DNA from: DATBGO01 sp036558005
GTDB lineage: Bacteria; Actinomycetota; Actinomycetes; Streptosporangiales; Streptosporangiaceae
Direction: 5' to 3'
DNA length: 64,000 nt
Assembly (NCBI GenBank): GCA_036558005.1
Contig: DATBGO010000059.1
Span: 14,190 to 78,189, forward strand
Shown here: one piece after another, positions 25,957 through 33,518 of the stretch
How the letters are laid out: the number at the start of each line of letters is the position of its first letter
Numbering within the stretch: position 1 is the first letter of the stretch
Notes under the pieces: model-generated
Told to the model about the DNA's origin: nothing
The model's database searches: none
What the model saw: the letters and a program-made list of their open reading frames with translations, nothing else
Position numbers and translations under genes: made by a program

Positions 25957-27123
25957 CTAGGGGTGCCGCGCGGGGGTCCGTTCCGGGGCGCCGAAGGCGG
26001 CCAGCCGGAGATCCTGCTGCAGGGCGAAGAAGGCCGGCTTCGGCTGGAGGTTCACGTCGTACAGCGTGGCGTACCCCTCGCCGGTGAAGAATCCCGGAAT
26101 CCAGGAGTCGGCGTCCCCGAAGCCCCAGACGGTGAACGAAATGCATTCCGGCACCGCCAGGACGGCCTGGAGCATCTGCGAGAACTCATACGGCTGCGCG
26201 AACGTCGCCAGCTGATCGGTGGGCACCTGGGTGCCGGGGCCGTCGACGAAGGTGCGCACGTCGGCCTCGGTGATGGCCACCTTCAGGCCCAGGCCGGCGA
26301 ACCGCTGGAAGTTCTGGGTCATCTGGGTGGGGAACCCGAACTGGGTGTCGAGGTGTCCCTGGTCGCCGACCCCGTCGATCGGAACGCCCTGGTCCAGCAT
26401 CTGCCGGAGCCAGTTGTAGGCCGCGTCGCTCTTGGCGTTCGTGCCGTCCTCGCCCGCGATGTTGTAGTCGTTGTAGAACAGCAGCGCGTGCGGGTCGGCC
26501 TGACGTGCCCAGCGGAAGGCGCGCGGGATGACGTCAGGACCGAGGCTGGAGATCCAGAAGTCGCCGGGGTTGATGGCGGACGGGTTGGCGTCGGTGAAGA
26601 ACTCGTTCGCGACATCCCACTGCCAGATCTTGCCGCGGTAACGGCCCATCTCCGTGAAAATATGCTGTTCCAGCAGGTCCCACAGCTGGGACTTGGTGAT
26701 GCTGCCGTTCTGGACACCGGTGGTCAGCCAGTCGGGCAGCTGGTTGTGCCACAGCAGCGTGTGCCCCCGCACCAGCTGGGCGTTCTGCTTCGCGAAGCTC
26801 ACCAGGCGGTCCGCGCCTGACCAGTCGAACACGCCCCGCTGGGGCTCGACCACTCCCCACTTCATCTCGTTGCCCGGGGTGACGGCCGAGAACTGGCTCG
26901 CCAGCACGGCGGCGTACGCGGCGGTGTCCAGGTCGAACGGGATGACCGCCGTCCCGACGTGCAGGCCGATCTTCCCCGCCAGGCCGCGCAGCGTGCCGGG
27001 CTCCTGCTGGCCCGCCGCGGCGGACCGCGCCGCGCGGCTGGCCGTGCTCGCCGCGGCGGCAGCGGGCATCGCGACCAGCCCGGCCGCGCCAGCGCCTACC
27101 GCGAGGAAGTTACGCCGTCTCAT
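25957..27123 (-). CDS. Secreted endo-1,4-beta-xylanase, GH10 (Tat signal)
   Basis: 388 residues. MRRRNFLAVGAGAAGLVAMPAAAAA is in effect a Tat signal (RRxFLA) with an AxA site. The GH10 barrel follows: SAVTPGNEMKW, RGHTLLWHNQLPDW, WDVANEFF (acid/base Glu near 169; the family usually has DVVNE), HLDTQFG and VAITEADV (nucleophile Glu near 284; the family usually has ELD). No carbohydrate-binding module follows, so it is a single-domain enzyme. It would cut xylan outside the cell and feed the importer next door. Confidence 0.94.
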   Translation of the reverse strand: MRRRNFLAVGAGAAGLVAMPAAAAASTASRAARSAAAGQQEPGTLRGLAGKIGLHVGTAVIPFDLDTAAYAAVLASQFSAVTPGNEMKWGVVEPQRGVFDWSGADRLVSFAKQNAQLVRGHTLLWHNQLPDWLTTGVQNGSITKSQLWDLLEQHIFTEMGRYRGKIWQWDVANEFFTDANPSAINPGDFWISSLGPDVIPRAFRWARQADPHALLFYNDYNIAGEDGTNAKSDAAYNWLRQMLDQGVPIDGVGDQGHLDTQFGFPTQMTQNFQRFAGLGLKVAITEADVRTFVDGPGTQVPTDQLATFAQPYEFSQMLQAVLAVPECISFTVWGFGDADSWIPGFFTGEGYATLYDVNLQPKPAFFALQQDLRLAAFGAPERTPARHP

Positions 27124-27444
27124 GGGACTCCCCTGACCGCCGGAGCTACTCCGAACTAGTTTCAGAAATGTTTCGATTTATTGGGTAAGACGAGGCTAAA
27201 ACGTGCCGCAGAACCTGTCAATAGCGTGCGGTTGCCTATCTGGAATCAGTCATAACTTAGACAAAAAGGACCGAAACATTTCGAAGGTTGCCAGTCCTGC
27301 GGGGCGGCCAGGGGACCGCTGCGCGAAACACGCGCCAGGCCGGCCCGATGACCGGTAGCCTGTCCGGTTCAGGCGGTTTGACCTGGACTTTTACAGCCTG
27401 GGCCGCGGACGGGTGACCGCGGCCCGGGACGGCAGGAGGGCGTC
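27124..27444. promoter_or_regulatory. Divergent control region of xylanase and a small membrane protein, with two LacI-like operators
   Basis: 321 bp without a gene. The AT-rich left part holds AGAAATGTTTCG (27164-27175) and CGAAACATTTCG (27272-27283), which bracket the xylanase promoter. Nothing is recognised from 27300 to 27425 beyond the ribosome site of the small plus-strand gene. Confidence 0.6.
27193..27221 (-). promoter_or_regulatory. Sigma-70 promoter of the xylanase gene
   Basis: Reading leftward: TTGACA (27221-27216), a 17-bp spacer and TAGCCT (27198-27193), about 70 bases before the ATG. LacI-like sites lie about 20 bp downstream and about 50 bp upstream, an arrangement suited to DNA looping. 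Confidence 0.7.
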
Positions 27445-27642
27445 ATGACAAGAGGGGACCTGCTGGCCGGGCTCGGCACGGTGCTGGTACTCGCGGGAAT
27501 CGCGATCACGCTCCACGGTCTCGGCGCAATCGGCGGCAGTTCGCTTCGCGGCGCGACCTTGTGGGCGGTCGCCGGCCCGGTCATCGCGGTGGCCGGCCAG
27601 ATCCTGGTTGCCACCGGATTCCGCAGCCGCTCTGCCGCATAG
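27445..27642 (+). CDS. Small two-helix membrane protein, unknown function
   Basis: 65 residues, with CAGGAGGG upstream of the ATG. Two hydrophobic segments (about 7-28, LLAGLGTVLVLAGIAIT, and about 40-58, LWAVAGPVIAVAGQIL) are separated by a short Gly-rich turn, with a basic C-tail (FRSRSAA). No family recognised. It lies between the xylan and lanthipeptide loci and cannot be tied to either. Confidence 0.55.
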   Translation: MTRGDLLAGLGTVLVLAGIAITLHGLGAIGGSSLRGATLWAVAGPVIAVAGQILVATGFRSRSAA

Positions 27643-27758
27643 CGGCTCGTCATTCCGGCCAGTACTACGCTCCGTTTGCCGGGCATTCAGGCCCTCGATC
27701 ATGTGCATTCTGGCGAGAGTTTCCGCTAATACGCTCCCAGCCATAGCTCATTCCGATT

Positions 27759-27791
27759 CTTACCAGGCCCTTACCAAATTCATACCATTAC
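27759..27791. repeat. Three 11-bp-phased direct repeats (C[TA]TACCA) upstream of lanA
   Basis: CTTACCAGGCC, CTTACCAAATT and CATACCATTAC stand head to tail at exact 11-bp steps (27759, 27770, 27781). An inverted CTGGTAAG follows at 27799-27806. Heptamers at 11-bp spacing are the kind of site used by SARP activators, one per helical turn. They lie about 90-120 bp before the lanthipeptide precursor gene. Confidence 0.6.
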
Positions 27792-27877
27792 AGGCCGGCT
27801 GGTAAGGCCTAGATTTACTGATAACAGCCGCGTAGGGTCTTTTGCGTACAGTGCATCCGGCAAAAGGAGGGATAAAC

Positions 27878-28042
27878 GTGAGCGCGATCGGCGGACAGCT
27901 GAACGCTGACCCAGCGGGCAACCTCGACGAAGAACTCGCGCAGCTGTCGGACATGGAAACGCTGGTGGCTGAGGTAGGCGGCCGCGTCTCCAACTCGACC
28001 TGCACGACCTTTGTCTGCAGTGGCCACCTGTGCTGTTTCTGA
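27878..28042 (+). CDS. lanA: Class II lanthipeptide precursor (LanA)
   Basis: 54 residues from a GTG with AAAGGAGGG upstream; the longer frame from 27842 adds an implausible leader. The leader (MSAIGGQLNADPAGNLDEE, then LAQLSDMETLVAEVGG) is acidic and ends in a double-Gly motif, as in LanM substrates. The predicted core is 19 residues, RVSNSTCTTFVCSGHLCCF, with four Cys and six Ser/Thr, so up to four thioether rings are possible. lanM starts 96 bases downstream. The core is not one I recognise; the TFVC segment only weakly recalls cinnamycin-type cores. Cleavage after GG is inferred. Confidence 0.88.
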   Translation: MSAIGGQLNADPAGNLDEELAQLSDMETLVAEVGGRVSNSTCTTFVCSGHLCCF

Positions 28043-28102
28043 TCGGGAACCCTGCGGCTTCTGATCGCGGATTCCGCAGCTTCTGACCGGGCGTCCGGCG
28101 GC
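28037..28102. repeat. Three imperfect 22-bp tandem repeats after lanA
   Basis: Units at 28037-28058, 28059-28080 and 28081-28102 each begin TTCTGA and end GC. The first TTCTGA is the last codon and stop of lanA. The third unit runs into a hairpin. The array fills most of the gap to lanM. Confidence 0.75.
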
Positions 28103-28117
28103 CCGCGGCCGCCGGAC
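28093..28117 (+). terminator. Hairpin between lanA and lanM (attenuator-like)
   Basis: GTCCGGCGGC (28093-28102) pairs perfectly with GCCGCCGGAC (28108-28117) around a 5-base loop. With no U-tract it could be a partial terminator that keeps precursor mRNA in excess over lanM, or an mRNA-stabilising 3' structure. Confidence 0.6.
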
Positions 28118-28137
28118 CGCACCCTCAAGGGAGCCAG

Positions 28138-31100
28138 GTGACGAAGGCATCCGGCATAGACCTTGCCGTCGTCGGGCAGGCACTGACATTGGCCGAGCGC
28201 CTGCCCGCGCCCGGTCCCGCGCCCGGCGACCTGGCGCCGGTCGGCCTCTGGCGAGCCCAGGAGCCGTTCGCGCAGGAGCGCTGGTGGCAGGCCCGGCTCG
28301 CTGAGGACGGGATCGACGAGGACCAGCTCGCGGCGCTCGCCGCGGAGCCGTCCGAGGCCGCGGCCGCCCGGCTCGCCACCCCCGTGTGGGCAGCGGACCT
28401 GGCGGCGGCGCTGACGGCGGCAGCGGGGAGCGCGTCGCGGACAGCCCCCGATCCGGATCTGCCGTTCCTCGCCGTGGCCGATCCGCTGCTAGCGCAGGCC
28501 CGGGACCGGCTGGCAGCCAGGCTGGCCGGCCTGGCCGATCCGCGGCTGGACCCGCCGGTGCTGCTGGAGCAGTTGTACGGGCCGGTGCCGGAGCTGATCC
28601 ACCGGATGGTGGAACGCGCCGCGATCGCCGAGCTACACCGTGAGCGCCGGGCTGGCCGGCTCGCCGGCGGCACACCGCGGGCCCGGTTCGCGGCGTTCGT
28701 GCGGGCGCTCGGGTCGGCCGCTGGCGCAGGCGCCTTCTTCGCCAGGTACCCGGTGCTTGGCCGGGAACTTGCCGTCGGCCTGCGGCTGTGGGAAGAAGCG
28801 TCCGCGGTGTTCGCCGGGCGGCTGAGCGCCGACCTGGACGCGATCAGGGACACCTTCAGCCCGGGCCGCGAACTGGGCACCGTGGTCGCGGTGCGCAGCG
28901 GGCTGGGCGACCGGCATCGCGGCTGGGCGACCGTCACGTCCGTGCGGTGGGCCAGTGGACTCCAGGTGGTCTACAAGCCGCGCCCCGTCGCAGCCGACGT
29001 CCATTTCCAGCAGCTGCTGGGATGGCTCAACGGCCGGGGGCTGCCGCTGAGCTTCCGCACCCTCACCTACCTCGCGCGCGACGGCTACGGGTGGGCGGAG
29101 TTCGTCCGCCCGCAACCCTGCGCTGCCGACGGCGAGCTGCATGACTTCTACCGGCGCCAGGGCGGCCTGCTCGCGTTGCTGCACGTGCTGCACGCGACCG
29201 ACTTCCACGCGGAGAACCTCATCGCCGCGGGCGCCCAGCCGGTGCTGGTCGACCTGGAGTCACTGTTCGAGCCGGGCTTCCCGGTCACCGGCCCGGTGCT
29301 CACCTCGGCCGAGCGGGTGGTCGCGGACGCGACCCGCGGCTCAGTCCTCGGCGTGGGCCTGCTGCCGTCGCGGGTGTGGACGATCCACCCGGGGCGCGGC
29401 GCCGACCTGAGCGGGCTCGGGCAGGTGCCCGGCGTGCCGACGCCGCTCAACCTGCCGGTGATCGTCGACGCCGGCACCGACCAGATGCGGATCGTCTTCA
29501 AGCAGGCCGAGATGGCGGGCAACGACCATCGCCCGGTGCCGGCCGATGCCCCGCTGCGCTTGCTCGACTACGCGGCGGACCTGCTGACCGGGTTCACCGA
29601 GGTCTACCGGATCTGCCAGCACGAACGCGGCGAGCTGCTCGCCCCGGGCGGGCCGGTTCTCGCCTTCGCCGGCGACGAGGTCCGGATCGTGCTCCGCCCG
29701 ACGATGTGGTACGGCGCGATGATGCTCGCCAGCATGCACCCCGACCTGCTGCGCGACGGCCTGGCCCGGGACCGGCACTTCGACCGGCTCTGGCGGATGG
29801 TGCCGCAGCGCGACGCCCTGGCAGGCTGCGTCCCGGCCGAACGCCGCGACCTGTGGCAGGCCGACGTGCCCGTATTCACCGCCCGCACCGACTCCGGCAC
29901 TCTCCTCGACAGCTCCGGCGCGCCGGCAGCAGGGGTGACCCTGACCCCCGGCCTGCAGCGGGTCCGCGACCGGCTCGGCGCGCTCAGCGACGACGACCTG
30001 GTACGCCAGCAATGGCTGATCCGCGGGTCGCTCGGTACCACCGTGATCGAGCTCAGCGAGCAGCCGCCGCTCCCGTCCTACCGGCCGCGGCCGGTCGACG
30101 AACCGCTGACGGCGCCGCGGCTGATCCAGGTCGCCGACACCCTCGGCGACCGGCTGGCGAAGGTCGGGTTCATGACCGGGGACAGCGCGCAGTGGCTCGG
30201 CGTCAATGCCGAAAACGGCCACACCTGGTCCATCGGGCCGCTGCGCCCTGACCTGTTCCACGGCCTGACCGGAGTGGCGCTGTTCTTCGGCTGGCTCGGC
30301 CGGATGACCGGTGACCCCACCAGGGGCGAACTCGCCCGCAAAGCCATGGCCACAGCGTGTCACCAGATCGACGAGCGACGTGAGCTCGGTGCTGCTCTCG
30401 GCCTGAGCGGGATGCCCGGAGCCGCCTACGCCGCCTGCCAGCTCGCCCGCCTGCTCGGCGACGAGGACCTGATGGGCCGGGCAGTTGACTGGATCGCCAG
30501 GGTCCGGCCGGCGATCGCGGACGACATCAATCTCGACTTCACCACCGGCTCGGCGGGCACCATCGCCGCCGCGGCCGCGGTGTACCGGTACCGCCCTGAG
30601 GACCAGCTCCTTGACGTGATCGCGGCCAGCGCCGGCCGGCTGCTCGCCGCGGCGCAGCGGCATCCGGCCGGCCTCGGATGGCTACCGCAGATGCTGATCG
30701 ATACCGGCAAGGCCGACCTGCCGATCGCAGGCTTCGGGCACGGCACGGCCGGCATCGCCTGGCCGCTGTTCCTGGCCGGAGAGCTGCTCAGAGATGACCG
30801 GTACAGCACCGCCGCGCTCGCAGCCACCCGGTACGAGCAGGCGCTGTTCCGGCCCGAGCTCGGCATCTGGGCGGAACTGCGGCACGCCGCCGCGCTCGGG
30901 GTCGACGCCGGGGGGCCGCCGCCGGTCGCCTGGTGCTACGGAGCGATGGGCATCGGCATGGGACGCGTGCTGTCCCTGCCCTACCTCGGCGACGACGCGA
31001 CCTGCCGCCGCGAGATCGACGCGGCACTGGCCACCACGATGCGCGCCGGGTTCGGCCAGTGCCACGCGCTGTGCCACGGCGACATCGGCAACGTCGAGTT

Positions 31101-31326
31101 GCTGCTGCACGCCGCCGGGGCGATGGACCGCCCGGAGCTGCGCGACGAGGCGCGGGCGCGGGTTTCGGCCGCGGTGGAGAGCGCGCAGGAGCAGGGCTGG
31201 GTGTGCGGCACCCCGCTGGGCGTGGAGACGCCAGGTCTCATGGTGGGCCTGGCCGGCGCCGGTTACGGGCTCCTGCGGATGGCCGCACCCGACGTCGTGC
31301 CGGCCGTGCTGGCGCTCTCGCCCTAG
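28138..31326 (+). CDS. lanM: Class II lanthipeptide synthetase LanM
   Basis: 1062 residues, a standard LanM length. The N-terminal two-thirds is the DUF4135 dehydratase: VVYKPRPVAADVHFQQLLGWLNG, LLALLHVLHATDFHAENLIAAG and PVLVDLESLF are kinase-like motifs that phosphorylate and eliminate Ser/Thr. The C-terminal third is a LanC-like cyclase with GHGTAGIAW, WCYGAMGIG (Cys near 932) and LCHGDIGN (Cys-His near 979-980), the three zinc ligands. It would modify the adjacent LanA peptide in the cytoplasm. The GTG start has AGGGAG upstream. No LanT, protease or immunity gene follows; the next gene is on the other strand. Confidence 0.96.
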   Translation: MTKASGIDLAVVGQALTLAERLPAPGPAPGDLAPVGLWRAQEPFAQERWWQARLAEDGIDEDQLAALAAEPSEAAAARLATPVWAADLAAALTAAAGSASRTAPDPDLPFLAVADPLLAQARDRLAARLAGLADPRLDPPVLLEQLYGPVPELIHRMVERAAIAELHRERRAGRLAGGTPRARFAAFVRALGSAAGAGAFFARYPVLGRELAVGLRLWEEASAVFAGRLSADLDAIRDTFSPGRELGTVVAVRSGLGDRHRGWATVTSVRWASGLQVVYKPRPVAADVHFQQLLGWLNGRGLPLSFRTLTYLARDGYGWAEFVRPQPCAADGELHDFYRRQGGLLALLHVLHATDFHAENLIAAGAQPVLVDLESLFEPGFPVTGPVLTSAERVVADATRGSVLGVGLLPSRVWTIHPGRGADLSGLGQVPGVPTPLNLPVIVDAGTDQMRIVFKQAEMAGNDHRPVPADAPLRLLDYAADLLTGFTEVYRICQHERGELLAPGGPVLAFAGDEVRIVLRPTMWYGAMMLASMHPDLLRDGLARDRHFDRLWRMVPQRDALAGCVPAERRDLWQADVPVFTARTDSGTLLDSSGAPAAGVTLTPGLQRVRDRLGALSDDDLVRQQWLIRGSLGTTVIELSEQPPLPSYRPRPVDEPLTAPRLIQVADTLGDRLAKVGFMTGDSAQWLGVNAENGHTWSIGPLRPDLFHGLTGVALFFGWLGRMTGDPTRGELARKAMATACHQIDERRELGAALGLSGMPGAAYAACQLARLLGDEDLMGRAVDWIARVRPAIADDINLDFTTGSAGTIAAAAAVYRYRPEDQLLDVIAASAGRLLAAAQRHPAGLGWLPQMLIDTGKADLPIAGFGHGTAGIAWPLFLAGELLRDDRYSTAALAATRYEQALFRPELGIWAELRHAAALGVDAGGPPPVAWCYGAMGIGMGRVLSLPYLGDDATCRREIDAALATTMRAGFGQCHALCHGDIGNVELLLHAAGAMDRPELRDEARARVSAAVESAQEQGWVCGTPLGVETPGLMVGLAGAGYGLLRMAAPDVVPAVLALSP

Positions 31327-31498
31327 GCCGCCCGGACCGGCTCCGCATCAGGGCCGGCTGGTGGCGGGGCGGGAGCAGCCGCGATCGCCGGGCGCTGGCC
31401 CGGGGCCGGGGCCGGCCCGGGTGACATACGGGATGCCAGATCCCGGATCAGCGCGTCACGGTGGGCGTCTGTGCACATGGCCGCGATCCCCGGGCGGC

Positions 31499-31912
31499 TC
31501 AGCGCAGTTCCTGGATCCGGACCATGTTGCCCGCGGGATCGCGGAAGGCGCAGTCACGGATGCCGTACGGCTGGTCGACCGGCTCCTGGACCACCTCGGC
31601 GGCATCGCTGGCCTGCACGCGCTCGAAGGTGCCGTCGAGGTCCTTGGTGGCCAGGAGGATCCAGCCGTAGGTGCCCTTGGCCATCATCTCGGCGATCGTG
31701 CGGCGCTCGTCGTCGGTGATGCCGGGATCGACGGCCGGCGGCGCCAGCAGGATGGACGTGTCGGGCTGGCCTGGCGGGCCGACAGTGATCCAGCGCATCT
31801 TGCCGGACCCGACATCGGTGCGGACCTCGAAGCCGAGAGTGTCGCGGTAGAAGGCCAGCGAGGCCTCCGGGTCGTCGTGCGGCAGGGAGCTGGCGTGAAT
31901 GGTGATGTCCAT
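31499..31912 (-). CDS. VOC-superfamily (glyoxalase/bleomycin-resistance fold) protein
   Basis: 137 residues from the ATG at 31912 (a GTG at 31921 is also possible). SLAFYRDTLGFEVRTDVGSG is the first VOC half and GIRDCAFRDPAGNMVRIQEL is the second, with the end Glu as metal ligand. It directly follows an AraC-family gene whose stop is 10 bases upstream. AraC-VOC pairs are common in actinomycetes and the two are probably co-transcribed. The substrate is unknown. Confidence 0.88.
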   Translation of the reverse strand: MDITIHASSLPHDDPEASLAFYRDTLGFEVRTDVGSGKMRWITVGPPGQPDTSILLAPPAVDPGITDDERRTIAEMMAKGTYGWILLATKDLDGTFERVQASDAAEVVQEPVDQPYGIRDCAFRDPAGNMVRIQELR

Positions 31913-31922
31913 GACAGTCACG

Positions 31923-32366
31923 CTAGTTGCGGCTCGTGACCGGCGCTTCTCGATTCCTGACCGGTCTGGTCACCTGTTTCGCCACGCAGGCGGGCATCCC
32001 CGCCGTCGCACCCGCCGCGTCGCGCCGGTAGCTGCTGGGCGGCACGCCGACCAGTTCGGTGAACCGGGTGCTGAAGGTGCCCAGCGACGAGCAGCCGACC
32101 GCGAAGCAGACCTCGGTGACGCTGAGGTCGCCACGGCGCAGCAGCGCCATCGCGCGCTCGATCCGCCGCGTCATCAGGTAGCTGTAGGGCGATTCGCCGT
32201 AGGCGAGCCGGAACTCGCGGCTGAGGTGCCCGGCGGACATGTGCGCGCCGCGGGCCAGCGCCTCGACGTCCAGCGGCTGGGCGTACTCCCGGTCGATCCG
32301 GTCCCGGACGCGGCGCAGCCGCGCGAGGTCGCGCAGCTGCTGCTCCCCGGCGGGCCTGCTGGTCAC
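31923..32366 (-). CDS. AraC-family transcriptional regulator (short form)
   Basis: About 147 residues, essentially only the double HTH: DVEALARGAHMSAGHLSREFRLAYGESPYSYLMTRRIERA (first HTH) and VTEVCFAVGCSSLGTFSTRFTELVGVPPSSYRR (second HTH, signature). There is no separate sensor domain. Start is either GTG 32366 or ATG 32417; the latter would sit inside the 14-bp palindrome region. It is co-directional with the VOC gene. Confidence 0.85.
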   Translation of the reverse strand: MTSRPAGEQQLRDLARLRRVRDRIDREYAQPLDVEALARGAHMSAGHLSREFRLAYGESPYSYLMTRRIERAMALLRRGDLSVTEVCFAVGCSSLGTFSTRFTELVGVPPSSYRRDAAGATAGMPACVAKQVTRPVRNREAPVTSRN

Positions 32367-32417
32367 AGGCCCGATCCTACGCGGGCGTGCTGAGCTTGCG
32401 TCCCGGCGCGGTTGCAT

Positions 32418-32431
32418 TAGAGCGCGCTCTA
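32418..32431. promoter_or_regulatory. Perfect 14-bp palindrome TAGAGCGCGCTCTA
   Basis: The palindrome lies between the divergent AraC and aldo-keto reductase genes, just downstream of a TTGCAT box (32412-32417). It looks like a dimeric repressor site, but no TetR gene is adjacent. Confidence 0.55.
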
Positions 32432-32488
32432 GCTCCTAGGCTCGCGATCGTGACGACAGGCACGAGCACACGCATGAGGAGGGAAGAT

Positions 32489-33445
32489 ATGCCCACCACC
32501 AAGCTAGGCGACCTCACCGTCTCCGCTCAGGGCCTCGGCTGCATGGGAATGAGCGAGTGGTACGGCGCGGCTGACTGGGACGAGTCCATCGCCACGATCC
32601 AGGCGGCGCTCGACAGCGGGGTGACGTTCCTCGACACGGCGGACATCTACGGCGCCGGCCACAACGAGGTGCTGGTCGGCCGGGCCATCGCGGGCCGCAG
32701 GGACGAGGTGCAGCTGGCCACCAAGTTCGGCATTGACAGGTCCGGCGGCGGTGGCCGGGCTCGGGTCCTGCGCGGTGAGCGGTCCTACGTCAAGCGGGCC
32801 GCCGAGGCCAGCCTGCTCCGGCTCGGGGTCGAGGTCATCGACCTGTATTACCTGCACCGGCCGCCGCAGACCGCCGAGATCGAGGAGACCGTCGGCGCGA
32901 TGGCGGAACTGGTCGCCGAGGGCAAGGTCCGCTACCTGGGCCTGTCCGAGGTGAACAGCGACCTGCTGCGCCGCGCCTGCGCGGTGCACCCGGTCACCGC
33001 GGTGCAAAGCGAGTACTCGCTGTGGACCCGCGACGTGGAGACCGACGCGCTCGACGCGCTGCGGGAGCTCCGCGTCGGGCTGGTGGCTTACTCACCGCTC
33101 GGCCGCGGCTTCCTCACCGGCACCGTGGACGTCAATGCCCTGGGCCAGGAAGACTTCCGGGCCGGCAACCCGCGCTTCACCGGCGCGGCGGCCGCGGCCA
33201 ACCAGGCGATCGCCGGCACCGTGCGCAAGGTCGCCGAGGCCAAGGGGGTAACCCCCGCACAGGTCGCGCTCGCCTGGGTCTATGCCCAGCAGGAGCGGCT
33301 CGGCATCCCGGTGGTCCCCATTCCCGGCACCAAGCGGGTCACATGGCTCCAGCAGAACATCGCCAGCCTCGGCGTCACCCTCACCCAGGACGAGCTAGCC
33401 GTGCTCGACCCGCTCAGCAGCCAGGTGTCCGGCGCCCGCTACTAG
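32489..33445 (+). CDS. Aldo/keto reductase
   Basis: 318 residues from the ATG at 32489 (AGGAGG at 32477-32482 decides the start). GLGCMGMSEWYG, FLDTADIYGAGHNE (catalytic Asp/Tyr), LATKFGID (Lys), LYYLHRPP (His) and YSPLGRGFLTG, with PIPGTKR binding the NADPH phosphate, are all present and ordered as in the AKR family. It would reduce aldehydes or ketones in the cytoplasm. It is divergent from the AraC/VOC pair, with a palindrome in the promoter zone. Confidence 0.94.
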   Translation: MPTTKLGDLTVSAQGLGCMGMSEWYGAADWDESIATIQAALDSGVTFLDTADIYGAGHNEVLVGRAIAGRRDEVQLATKFGIDRSGGGGRARVLRGERSYVKRAAEASLLRLGVEVIDLYYLHRPPQTAEIEETVGAMAELVAEGKVRYLGLSEVNSDLLRRACAVHPVTAVQSEYSLWTRDVETDALDALRELRVGLVAYSPLGRGFLTGTVDVNALGQEDFRAGNPRFTGAAAAANQAIAGTVRKVAEAKGVTPAQVALAWVYAQQERLGIPVVPIPGTKRVTWLQQNIASLGVTLTQDELAVLDPLSSQVSGARY

Positions 33446-33518
33446 GAGGGCGGCGTGGACCGGGCCGGGCCGGGCGCCCAGAATGGACGCATGACCCCGA
33501 TACCGGCTGCATCGCAGG

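Noticed and set aside
27842..27877. Twelve-residue N-terminal extension of LanA
   Set aside because: The AAAGGAGGG ribosome site lies inside this segment and points to the GTG at 27878.
29341..30663. 440-codon minus-strand frame inside lanM
   Set aside because: LanM dehydratase and cyclase motifs run through the whole plus-strand gene.
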